Source: Haemophilus parahaemolyticus
GTDB lineage: Bacteria > Pseudomonadota > Gammaproteobacteria > Enterobacterales > Pasteurellaceae
DNA length: 13,913 nt
Assembly (NCBI RefSeq): GCF_018373095.1
Contig: NZ_JAHAHT010000039.1
Coordinates: 1-13,913 of the forward strand
Reading direction: 5' to 3'
Below the pieces are notes generated by a model, which had not been told where the DNA came from, made no database searches, and saw only the letters and a list, made by a program, of their open reading frames with translations. Below are positions 6,933 through 13,913 of this stretch, piece by piece (within the stretch, counting starts at the first letter, position 1; every line of letters begins with the position of its first letter). The translations under genes and the position numbers were made by a program.

Positions 6933-6956
6933 ACATTGACAAAATGTTGTCAATGT
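6933..6956. promoter_or_regulatory. Perfect 10-bp inverted repeat in the fdnG leader
   Basis: Arms ACATTGACAA (6933-6942) and TTGTCAATGT (6947-6956) are exact inverted copies around AATG. The element ends 6 bases before the TAGGAG ribosome site of fdnG (6963-6968). It could be an operator or an mRNA hairpin controlling access to the ribosome site. The TTGA/TCAA halves are 10 bases apart, so it is not an FNR site, which needs 6; no T-tract follows, so it is not a plain terminator. Confidence 0.55.
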
Positions 6957-6974
6957 TACTAGTAGGAGTGATTT

Positions 6975-9900
6975 ATGCAGGTCTCAAGACGTAAGTTTTT
7001 CAAGATCTGTGCAGGTGGTATGGCAGGGACTTCTGCGGCAATGCTTGGTTTTGCACCAAGTGAAGCGTTAGCAGCCCCTCGCGAGTACAAGCTTTTACGA
7101 GCTAAAGAAACTCGCCAATCCTGTACTTATTGTGCCGTAGGCTGCGGTATGTTGATGTATAGCCTCGGTGATGGAGCAATGAATTCACGTGGTAAATTAT
7201 TCCACGTGGAAGGTGACCCAGACCATCCAGTTAGCCGTGGGGCATTATGTCCAAAAGGTGCAGGGGTATTGGATTATGTAAATAGTCCAAATCGTCTTCA
7301 ATATCCAGAATATCGTGCACCTGGTTCTGATAAGTGGGAACGCATTTCTTGGCACGACGCCATTCATAAAGTTGCGAAATTATTAAAAGAAGACCGTGAT
7401 GCCAACTGGGAAGCTACCAATGCGGAAGGTACGCCAGTTAATCGTTGGGTAACAACAGGTTTCTTGACAGCTTCTGCTGCAAGTAATGAAACGGCACTTT
7501 TAACCCAAAAATTTGGTCGTGCTTTTGGTATGCTGGTTTTAGATAACCAAGCGAGTACCTGACACGGACCTACGGTAGCAAGTCTTGCTCCTAGTTTCGG
7601 TCGCGGTGCGATGACCAACCATTGGGTTGATATTAAAAATGCGGACGTGGTGGTGGTAATGGGCGGTAACGCTGCAGAAGCTCACCCAGTTGGCTTCCGT
7701 TGGGCTATTGAAGCGAAAAAACAAAATGGTGCGAAGTTAATGGTGGTTGACCCACGCTTTAACCGTACAGCTTCTGTGGCTGATTTCTATTCTCCAATTC
7801 GTTCAGGTACAGATATTACACTTTTATTAGGGGTAATTAAGTATCTTTTAGATAACGATAAAATCCAACACGAATATGTAAAACATTACACCAATGCAAG
7901 CTTCTTAATTCATGAAGATTTTGGTTTTGAAGATGGTTTATTCACTGGCTATAACCCAGAAACTCGTTCTTATGATAAATCAACGTGGTCTTATCAATTA
8001 GATGAAAACGGACAGCCAAAACGTGATATGACACTTCAAGATCCGCGTTGTGTTATTAACTTATTGAAAAAACATGTTGAACGTTATACGCCTGAAATGA
8101 TTGAGCGTGTTTGTGGTACAAAACAAAAAGCATTCCAAGAATTTGCAGAAACGATTGCTTCAACCGCTGATCCAAAACGTACGACAACATTCTTGTACGC
8201 ATTAGGTTGGACGCAACATACGGTGGGTGCACAAAATATTCGTTCAATGGCGATGATCCAGTTGCTTTTAGGTAATATCGGTATGTCTGGCGGTGGCGTA
8301 AACGCATTGCGTGGTCACTCGAATGTACAAGGTACAACAGATATGGGCTTATTCCCATCTATGTTACCAGGCTATATTCCATTACCAATTGAAACAGATA
8401 CCACTTTAGATGCCTTCTTAAAACGTATTACACCAAAAACAGCGGTAGATGGTCAGACAAACTACTGGCAAAACACCCCGAAATTTATGGTGAGTATGCT
8501 TAAAGCCTTCTATGGCGAGAATGCAACTAAAGATAACGAGTTCGGCTACCACAATTTACCGAAACAATATAAGAAAAAAATGGATCATATGAGATTTATC
8601 GAATTGATGGATCAAGGCAAAATTAATGGTTATATCTGCCAAGGTTATAACCCATTAGCCTCTTATCCAGATAAGAATAAAATCTCAAGTGCGTTACGTA
8701 AATTAAAATTCTTAATTATTTGCGATCCATTAGCAACAGATACCTCAGAATTCTGGCAACATCATGGCGAATACAACGATGTAAACCCAGCTGATATTCA
8801 AACTGAGGTTATCCGTTTACCAACCATCTGTTTTGCTGAAGAAGATGGCTCAATTGCGAACTCTGGCCGTTGGTTACAATGGCACTGGAAAGCAGCTGAA
8901 CCACCAAAAGAAGCAAAACCAGATGTAGATATTTTAGCGGAAATCCGTGAAGTGATGCTTGAAATGTATCATGAAGAAAAAGCTCAAGGTAAAACGCCAG
9001 TTTCACTTGAAACTATTGAAGCCATGACTTGGAATTACAAAAATCCATTAGAACCGAAATCGGAAGAGCTTGCTAAAGAGAATAATGGTTATGCACTAGA
9101 AGATCTTTATGATGCAAGCGGTAAATTAATTGCGAAAAAAGGTGAATTACTTTCAAGCTTTGCTCAACTTCGCGATGATGGTTCAACTTCATCAGCGATT
9201 TGGATCTACACTGGCCAATGGACAGAAAAAGGTAACCAAATGGCGAACCGCGATAACAGCGATCCATCTGGTTTAGGTAATACATTAGGTTGGGCATTCT
9301 CATGGCCTCTTAACCGTCGTGTACTTTATAATCGAGCATCTGCAGACTTATCAGGTAAACCGTGGAACCCGAAACGCCAGCTTGTAAAATGGAATGGCAA
9401 AAACTGGAACTACATTGATGTGGCAGACTTCGGTACTGCACCACCAAACAGCAATGTAACGCCATTTATTATGAATAATGAAGGCGTGAGCCGTCTATTT
9501 GCATTAAATAAACTGACAGAAGGTCCGTTCCCTGAACACTATGAACCGATTGAAACACCAATTGGCACGAACCCACTTCACCCTAATGTGGTTTCAAATC
9601 CAACAGTTCGTATTTTAGAGAGCGACAAAGATCGTTTCGGTGATGCAAGTCAGTTCCCTTATGTGGGTACAACTTACCGCTTAACTGAGCACTTCCACTT
9701 CTGGACCAAACAATCTAACCTCAATATGATTGCTCAGCCAGAACCGTTTGTGGAAATTAGTGAAGAGTTGGCAAAAGAGAAAGGCATTGAAAATGGTGAT
9801 GTGGTAAAAGTAACTTCAAAACGTGGTTATATTAAAACCAAAGCCGTTGTAACAAAACGTGTTCGTTCAATTGATGCTGACGGTAAACGTATTCACACTG

Positions 9901-10052
9901 TAGGTATTCCACTCCATGGCGGCTTTGCAACAGTAGGCAAAAAATCATTCTTAGCCAATACGCTCACTGGACGTGTAGGTGATGCAAATACGCAAACACC
10001 AGAATATAAAACGTTCCTTGTAAACATTGAAAAAGTAACGGAGGCAGTATAA
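6975..10052 (+). CDS. fdnG: Selenocysteine formate dehydrogenase, major (catalytic) subunit
   Basis: Periplasmic catalytic subunit of the membrane-bound formate dehydrogenase (FdnG/FdoG; fdxG in Haemophilus). It oxidises formate to CO2 at a molybdenum bis-guanine-dinucleotide cofactor. The gene is one frame of 1025 codons with an in-frame TGA at 7560-7562, codon 196, inside NQAST-U-HGPTVASL. This is exactly the selenocysteine position of E. coli FdnG (U196), and a SECIS hairpin follows directly, so it is read through, not broken. Residues 1-33 are a Tat signal (SRRKFFK at 4-10, then a hydrophobic stretch ending ALA). C50, C53, C57 and C92 bind the 4Fe-4S cluster. TAGGAG lies 6 bases before the ATG. 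The stop overlaps the fdnH start (TAATG). Selenocysteine insertion needs selA, selB, selC and selD elsewhere in the genome. Confidence 0.97.
7560..7605 (+). promoter_or_regulatory. UGA selenocysteine codon and SECIS element in fdnG
   Basis: Immediately after TGA (7560-7562) the mRNA can form the bacterial SECIS. The apical stem AGCAA/TTGCT (7577-7581 with 7585-7589) has a GTC loop. Below it lies an unpaired T at 7576, the bulged U of the SelB site. GG/CC (7574-7575 with 7590-7591) and a lower stem GACC/GGTC (7567-7570 with 7599-7602) follow. Placement and shape match the E. coli fdnG and fdhF elements bound by SelB with selenocysteyl-tRNA. Confidence 0.9.
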
Positions 10053-10975
10053 TGTCAGGTGTACAAGATCAAAACATTATTAAAATTTCTGCTACATCCT
10101 TTGTTACCCCACCACCACAAGCTCGTGACCACGTGGTGGAGGTCGCAAAACTTATTGATGTTTCAACCTGTATCGGCTGCAAAGCTTGTCAGGTGGGTTG
10201 TTCAGAATGGAACGATATTCGTGCACCGCAAGAAGATTGCGTAGGTCTTTATGATAACCCTCGTGATCTGAATGCAAAACAGTGGACGGTAATGAAGTTC
10301 AATGAAGTGGAAGAAAACGACCGCTTGGAATGGTTAATCCGTAAAGATGGTTGTATGCACTGTGCCGAACCAGGATGTTTGAAAGCGTGCCCATCACCAG
10401 GTGCGATCATTCAATATGCAAACGGTATCGTGGATTTCCAATCGGATAAATGTATCGGTTGTGGTTACTGTATTGCAGGTTGTCCATTCAATATTCCACG
10501 TATGAATGATGAAGATAACCGTGTGTACAAATGTACCCTTTGTGTGGATCGCGTGAATGTGGGTCAAGAGCCAGCTTGTGTGAAAACCTGTCCAACAGGT
10601 GCAATCCGCTTTGGTTCGAAAGATGAGATGCTTCACTATGCTGAAACACGTGTGAAAGATCTCAAATCCCGTGGTTATCCAAATGCAGGCATTTATAACC
10701 CTGAAGGTGTGGGCGGAACACACGTAATGTACGTGTTACACCACGCAGATAAACCTGAGCTTTATTCTGGCTTGCCGAAAGATCCGAAAGTTGATGTAAC
10801 GGTTGAGCTTTGGAAAGATGTGCTTAAACCAGTTGCAGCGATTGCAATGGGCGGCTTAGCACTTGCTGAGGTTGCTCACTATGTGACCGTTGGACCAAAC
10901 GTTGAAGAGGATGTGGAAGATCACCACGAACACGCAGAAGGTGAACATCAAGAAAAAGGAGGCAAAGATGAGTAA
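10052..10975 (+). CDS. fdnH: Formate dehydrogenase iron-sulfur (beta) subunit
   Basis: Carries electrons from FdnG through four 4Fe-4S clusters to the cytochrome b subunit. The 307-aa protein shows four complete cysteine groups: C40/43/46/50, C101/104/109/113, C134/137/140/144 and C161/164/176/180. Residues about 256-280 (starting DVLKPVAAIAMGG) form the single C-terminal membrane helix, leaving the cluster domain in the periplasm. It has no signal peptide of its own and is exported together with FdnG by Tat. The start overlaps the fdnG stop by one base and the end overlaps fdnI by 8 bases, indicating translational coupling. Odd: after the helix comes a tail, residues 285-307, made almost only of Glu, Asp, His, Lys and Gly. 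E. coli FdnH is about 13 residues shorter. Confidence 0.97.
   Translation: MSGVQDQNIIKISATSFVTPPPQARDHVVEVAKLIDVSTCIGCKACQVGCSEWNDIRAPQEDCVGLYDNPRDLNAKQWTVMKFNEVEENDRLEWLIRKDGCMHCAEPGCLKACPSPGAIIQYANGIVDFQSDKCIGCGYCIAGCPFNIPRMNDEDNRVYKCTLCVDRVNVGQEPACVKTCPTGAIRFGSKDEMLHYAETRVKDLKSRGYPNAGIYNPEGVGGTHVMYVLHHADKPELYSGLPKDPKVDVTVELWKDVLKPVAAIAMGGLALAEVAHYVTVGPNVEEDVEDHHEHAEGEHQEKGGKDE
10956..10962 (+). promoter_or_regulatory. Strong ribosome binding site that fixes the fdnI start
   Basis: AAGGAGG, a near-perfect Shine-Dalgarno sequence, lies inside the end of fdnH, 5 bases before the ATG at 10968. It decides for this start over the upstream in-frame ATG at 10890. Confidence 0.85.
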
Positions 10976-11648
10976 AAAAGTGGAAATCACGAATGATACC
11001 CGTATTATTCGCCACAAACCTGTTGCTCGAGTGAGCCACTGGTTCTTGGTTATTTCATTCTTTATGACAATGTTCACAGGGGTTGCATTCTTCTTCCCAG
11101 ATTTTGCGTGGTTAACTGAAATTCTCGGTACACCGCAATTAGCTCGTGCAATTCACCCATTCACAGGGATCGTGATGTTTATTGCCTTTATTATTATGGC
11201 GTTGATTTACTGGGATCATAACATTCCAGAAAAAAATGACCTGAAATGGGCAATGAACGTACACGAAGTGTTAAAAGGGAATGAGCATGCAGTGGCTTAC
11301 AATGGTAAATATAACTTTGGTCAGAAAATGTTATTCTGGACATTAAATTTGGCAATGTTTACCTTGTTAATCACTGGAATTATTATGTGGCGAAAATATT
11401 TCTCACATAATTTCTCAATCCAAACCTTACGAATTGCTATTTTGCTTCACTCAGCAAGTGCCTTTGCGTTATTTACAGGGATTCTCGTTCATATGTATAT
11501 GGCGTTCTGGATTAAAGGCTCAATCCGAGGTATGGTTGAAGGCTGGGTAACTGTCCGCTGGGCGAAAAAACACCACCCGAAATGGTATAACGAGGAAGTG
11601 AAACCTGAGCTTGAAAAAGAGCTTGCCGAACAAGCAAGTAAAGGCTAA
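10968..11648 (+). CDS. fdnI: Formate dehydrogenase cytochrome b556 (gamma) subunit
   Basis: Membrane anchor that holds two b-type haems and passes electrons from FdnH to the quinone pool at the cytoplasmic side. At 226 aa it is close to E. coli FdnI (217). The four haem ligands are all present: H24, H63, H161 and H175, each offset by 6 from E. coli H18, H57, H155 and H169. Four membrane helices are visible at about 24-45, 62-82, 121-141 and 155-182, and a charged C-terminal tail ends in EQASKG. An upstream in-frame ATG at 10890 would add 26 residues translated from the fdnH tail region; the strong Shine-Dalgarno sequence and the family length favour 10968. It overlaps fdnH by 8 bases and is closed by a terminator 10 bases after its stop. 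Confidence 0.96.
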   Translation: MSKKVEITNDTRIIRHKPVARVSHWFLVISFFMTMFTGVAFFFPDFAWLTEILGTPQLARAIHPFTGIVMFIAFIIMALIYWDHNIPEKNDLKWAMNVHEVLKGNEHAVAYNGKYNFGQKMLFWTLNLAMFTLLITGIIMWRKYFSHNFSIQTLRIAILLHSASAFALFTGILVHMYMAFWIKGSIRGMVEGWVTVRWAKKHHPKWYNEEVKPELEKELAEQASKG

Positions 11649-11658
11649 CTTCCAAACC

Positions 11659-11684
11659 AAAGTGCGGTATAATTACCGCACTTT
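11659..11684. terminator. Rho-independent terminator formed by an inverted pair of Hin-type USS
   Basis: Arms AAAGTGCGGTA (11659-11669) and TACCGCACTTT (11674-11684) pair perfectly over 11 bp with a 4-base loop, and the + strand continues with T-rich sequence to 11690. Each arm contains AAGTGCGGT (11660-11668) or its complement (11675-11683), the exact H. influenzae-type uptake signal. It closes the fdnGHI operon; fdhE begins 32 bases later, so some read-through probably feeds fdhE. Confidence 0.88.
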
Positions 11685-11716
11685 TTGTTTATTCTCTTCT
11701 CATTTAAGGACACAAA

Positions 11717-12628
11717 ATGAGTATCCGAATTTTACCTGATACTGAAATCAAACAAGCGGCAAGTTCTTTTGAACATCCACCGCTTTTATTTGCTAACCCG
11801 AAAAACTTATATGCCCGTCGTGCGAAACGCTTACGCCAATTGGCAGAGCATAACCCATTTAAAGATTATCTTAAATTTGCAGCAAACTTGGTTGAAGTGC
11901 AATTAGATCTTCTTGAAAGCCAGCCAATTGCAAATGAACAAGAAAAATTGACCGCTTGCATTACCCAAACTCAAGGTAATAAACCACTGAATGCCAAAAA
12001 TTTTCCACGCTCAAACGAATGGCAGAAACTTTTGCTCGCACTCATTGAAAAATTCAAACCTTACGCTAATGAAACTACCTTACCGACATTGGAATGGTTA
12101 GAAAAGGCAGCATCTTCTGAGCTAGAAAAATTAGCGACGGACTTGCTTAATGAGAATTATGAACAAGTAGGAGCAGATAAAGCGGTCTTTTTATGGGCGG
12201 CACTTTCACTTTATTGGGTGCAACTCACTCAACAACTACCGCGCAATACCATGACCGAAGTAGGCGAACGCCATACCTGCCCTGTATGCGATGCAGCACC
12301 TGTGGCAAGCGTGATTCATTTTGGCAGTGAACAAGGTTTACGCTATATGCACTGTTCGCTTTGTGAAAGTGAATGGAATATGACCCGTTCACAATGCTCA
12401 ACCTGCGATCAAAGTGGCAAATTAGATTACTGGAGTTTTGATAATGTTGATGCAGGCGTGAAAGCTGAAAGCTGTGGCGATTGTGGAAGTTACTTAAAAG
12501 TGATGTATCAAGAAAAAGATGCCTATGTTGAACCTGTAGCAGATGATCTTGCTACCATTTTGCTTGATGCTGAAATGGAGCAAAAAGAGTTTGCTAAAAG
12601 CGGATTAAATCCGTTTCTTTTTCCTTAA
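11717..12628 (+). CDS. fdhE: Formate dehydrogenase formation protein FdhE
   Basis: Cytoplasmic assembly factor of the respiratory formate dehydrogenases; the E. coli protein is rubredoxin-like, binds iron and interacts with the catalytic subunits. At 303 aa it matches E. coli FdhE (309). Its C-terminal half carries four CxxC pairs: C188/C191, C213/C216, C227/C230 and C253/C256, in CPVCD, CSLCE, CSTCD and CGDCG. The N-terminal half is helical, with LFANPKNLYARRAKRLRQLA at 24-43. AAGGA stands 9 bases before the ATG. Only 32 bases separate the fdnI terminator from this start, leaving almost no room for an independent promoter. It is therefore probably expressed at a lower level by read-through from fdnGHI. 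Confidence 0.96.
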   Translation: MSIRILPDTEIKQAASSFEHPPLLFANPKNLYARRAKRLRQLAEHNPFKDYLKFAANLVEVQLDLLESQPIANEQEKLTACITQTQGNKPLNAKNFPRSNEWQKLLLALIEKFKPYANETTLPTLEWLEKAASSELEKLATDLLNENYEQVGADKAVFLWAALSLYWVQLTQQLPRNTMTEVGERHTCPVCDAAPVASVIHFGSEQGLRYMHCSLCESEWNMTRSQCSTCDQSGKLDYWSFDNVDAGVKAESCGDCGSYLKVMYQEKDAYVEPVADDLATILLDAEMEQKEFAKSGLNPFLFP

Positions 12629-12648
12629 TATTATAGACAGAAATAATC

Positions 12649-12682
12649 ATGAAATAGTCATATTAGTGCGTGGCTATTTCAT
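12649..12682. terminator. Hairpin between convergent fdhE and tqsA
   Basis: ATGAAATAG (12649-12657) faces CTATTTCAT (12674-12682), extended inward by TCAT/GTGG with two G-T pairs, around an 8-base loop. It starts 20 bases after the fdhE stop. Its right arm is the last three codons of tqsA on the minus strand (Met-Lys-stop). T-tracts on both sides are poor, so terminator function is moderately supported only. Confidence 0.45.
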
Positions 12683-13735
12683 ATATTTACCTTTTTCTAA
12701 TTCTGGCACATCACCTAGCAATACCGCATATTGAATAGTGTTCGGACTAGATTCTAATGCGATTTTTAATGCCATAGTGAGCGGCACAGAGAGCAACATA
12801 CCAACTGTGCCGAGTAGCCAACCCCAGAAAAGCAACGAGAGTGTGACGACTAATGTAGAAAGCCCCAGTGTTTTGCCCATCATTCTTGGTTCTAAAATAT
12901 TCCCCACCAACATATTGACTGCGATGACTCCAATCATTACTGCAATACCATCTGAAAATCCGTTGAGCAGCAAGGCTTGAAGGACAATTGGAATACCTGC
13001 TAATACTGAGCCGATATTGGGAATGTAGTTAAGTAAGAACACTAATACCGCCCAAAGCACGGCATATTGCACGCTGAAAATATCTAAAATCATGTAAATT
13101 GCAATGCCAGTTAAGGTGCTCATTAAGGTTTTTACACCAAGATAGCGAATAATGATTTCTACTACGCGACTCAGATGCTCAACTTCTTGGTTGAAATTTG
13201 ACTTACCGCCATTAAATGCAAGCGTGATTTTATACTTAATCATAGGCGATTCTAGCAGCATAAAAACCACAACTAAAAGTAGCATAAAAATATTGGAAAC
13301 CACATTAGAAAAACTGAGCAAAACACGGCTTACCAGCTGCATTACCATACTTGGATCGAAACTCTCTAATGCAGAAATATCAGGGATAGTCAGAGGAATA
13401 TTCCACTCAGTAATGAACGTTTTGATTATTTCTAATCGAATCTGTAAGATTTCTTTATATTGAGGAATAGATGCTGTAAATTCGCGAATGGTGCTGTTAA
13501 TCATTCCCGCTAAAAAAAGAAAAAGTACCACGATAAAAATCAGCATTAAGGTAATGGCAAGCCCTAATGGAATTTTTCGCTTAGTCATAAAATGAATAGC
13601 GGGTGAGCAGATGATTGCAATAAAAAGGGAAAGTAAAAAGGAAATAACAATTTCACCTGCGAGCTTCACGCCTGCCAGAATAATGACCAATGCGGCTGTT
13701 GCAAGTAAAAATCGAGTTAAAGGGAAATTTTGCAT
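12674..13735 (-). CDS. tqsA: AI-2E family membrane transporter, TqsA-like
   Basis: Inner-membrane protein of the AI-2E (PF01594) family, whose E. coli member TqsA (YdgG) was linked to export of the quorum signal AI-2. At 353 aa it is close to E. coli TqsA (344). Hydrophobic helices lie at about 8-46, 56-80, 144-162, 203-219, 224-252, 262-280 and 290-324, with a soluble segment at 80-143. TqsA-type signatures are VVFMLLE at 156-162, NYIPNIGSVLAGIP at 236-249, GNILEPRMMGKTLGLSTLVV from 278 and FWGWLLGTVGMLLSVPLT at 303-320. These match TqsA better than the PerM or YhhT branches. The ATG at 13735 has a weak site (AAGAGA). Substrate is inferred from family; other members transport different solutes or ions. 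Confidence 0.85.
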   Translation of the reverse strand: MQNFPLTRFLLATAALVIILAGVKLAGEIVISFLLSLFIAIICSPAIHFMTKRKIPLGLAITLMLIFIVVLFLFLAGMINSTIREFTASIPQYKEILQIRLEIIKTFITEWNIPLTIPDISALESFDPSMVMQLVSRVLLSFSNVVSNIFMLLLVVVFMLLESPMIKYKITLAFNGGKSNFNQEVEHLSRVVEIIIRYLGVKTLMSTLTGIAIYMILDIFSVQYAVLWAVLVFLLNYIPNIGSVLAGIPIVLQALLLNGFSDGIAVMIGVIAVNMLVGNILEPRMMGKTLGLSTLVVTLSLLFWGWLLGTVGMLLSVPLTMALKIALESSPNTIQYAVLLGDVPELEKGKYMK

Positions 13736-13824
13736 AATTGTCTCTTAATAAAATAGATTTTATTCCTTACATTTGTGTAGAGGGCTTTTAGTTAATTTAG
13801 TGCTTGTAGAATTTATAAATAAGA

Positions 13825-13913
13825 TTATAAATCAAACACTTTCTGAATATATCTTGCCACCGCTTCATCTTTATTAAACCCAATCACTTCATTGTTTGGT
13901 AATGCTTCTTTTA
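13825..13913 (-). CDS. C-terminal end of a probable Cof-type HAD phosphatase (partial)
   Basis: An open frame enters the window on the minus strand and ends after 28 visible codons, KEALPNNEVIGFNKDE then AVARYIQKVFDL, with TAA at 13825-13827. The pattern of V-I-G-x-N-x-D-E-A-V-A-R followed by a short helix and stop is typical of the last residues of Cof/YidA-type HAD-superfamily sugar phosphatases. The catalytic motifs lie outside the window, so this is a guess from a short tail. It runs in the same direction as tqsA, 89 bases upstream of the tqsA start. Confidence 0.5.
   Translation of the reverse strand, partial: KEALPNNEVIGFNKDEAVARYIQKVFDL

Larger units (their letters stand above)
6715..6974. 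promoter_or_regulatory. Divergent fdhD / fdnG promoter region
   Basis: 260 very AT-rich bases without a gene. Seen inside it: a 15-bp near-palindrome resembling a Fur box at 6744-6758; a half-perfect FNR-like site TTTAA-N4-ATCAA at 6784-6797 (consensus TTGAT-N4-ATCAA, right half exact); a NarL/NarP-like heptamer TGGGGTA at 6830-6836 (one mismatch); and a 10-bp inverted repeat at 6933-6956. FNR and nitrate control would fit a respiratory formate dehydrogenase. No promoter hexamers are clear enough to call. Confidence 0.5.

Noticed and set aside
6936..6953. FNR box at TTGA...TCAA in the fdnG leader
   Set aside because: The half-sites are separated by 10 bases, while FNR (and CRP) sites need 6.
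6975..7562. fdnG as a pseudogene or as two genes split by a stop codon
   Set aside because: The TGA is at the known selenocysteine position, a SECIS hairpin follows, and the frame and homology continue unchanged.
10890..10967. Upstream ATG for fdnI adding 26 residues
   Set aside because: No ribosome site there, the extension is the fdnH tail read out of frame, and AAGGAGG points to the ATG at 10968, which gives family length.
1..13913. Mobile elements, CRISPR arrays, tRNA or rRNA genes, phage genes
   Set aside because: No transposase-like frame, regularly spaced repeats, cloverleaf-like sequence or integrase was seen; all the genes are ordinary chromosomal ones.

Overview
The window looks like chromosomal DNA of a member of the Pasteurellaceae (Haemophilus/Actinobacillus/Mannheimia relatives). 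It is AT-rich, its proteins resemble the H. influenzae and E. coli versions, and it carries the family's DNA uptake signal sequences (USS). The 9-mer ACAAGCGGT of the Actinobacillus pleuropneumoniae type occurs twice exactly and about eight times with one mismatch, while the H. influenzae-type AAGTGCGGT occurs only as one inverted pair in a terminator. I see no mobile element, CRISPR array, tRNA or rRNA. The gene content is conserved and mostly core metabolism.

Layout. Positions 1-467 (+) hold the end of ilvH, with a scrambled first 50 bases. Positions 526-3775 (-) hold a ycjX-smpB-serS run. Positions 3833-4666 (+) encode a short CYTH-domain protein that ends at a hairpin made of decayed USS. 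Positions 4733-5016 are non-coding and unexplained. Positions 5017-6714 (-) hold fdhD followed by ilvY, 6 bases apart. Positions 6715-6974 are an AT-rich divergent promoter region with a Fur-like box and a perfect palindrome just before the fdnG ribosome site. Positions 6975-11648 (+) are the fdnGHI operon, whose first gene reads through an in-frame UGA as selenocysteine. It ends in a paired-USS terminator and is followed by fdhE (11717-12628). Positions 12674-13735 (-) encode a TqsA-type membrane protein, and at 13825 the window cuts into the C-terminus of a probable HAD phosphatase.

How the genes work together. fdhD, fdnG, fdnH, fdnI and fdhE form one functional unit for a respiratory, periplasm-facing formate dehydrogenase. 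FdnG is the Tat-exported molybdenum/selenocysteine catalytic subunit, FdnH the four-cluster iron-sulfur subunit and FdnI the cytochrome b556 anchor. FdhD supplies sulfur to the molybdenum cofactor, and FdhE is a rubredoxin-like assembly factor. The four haem-ligand histidines, sixteen cluster cysteines, the Tat motif and the SECIS hairpin are all present, so the enzyme should be functional. The main oddities are regulatory and contextual: ilvY sits behind fdhD instead of facing ilvC, the promoter region has candidate control sites, and two different USS dialects are used as terminators. I found no clearly new biological system.
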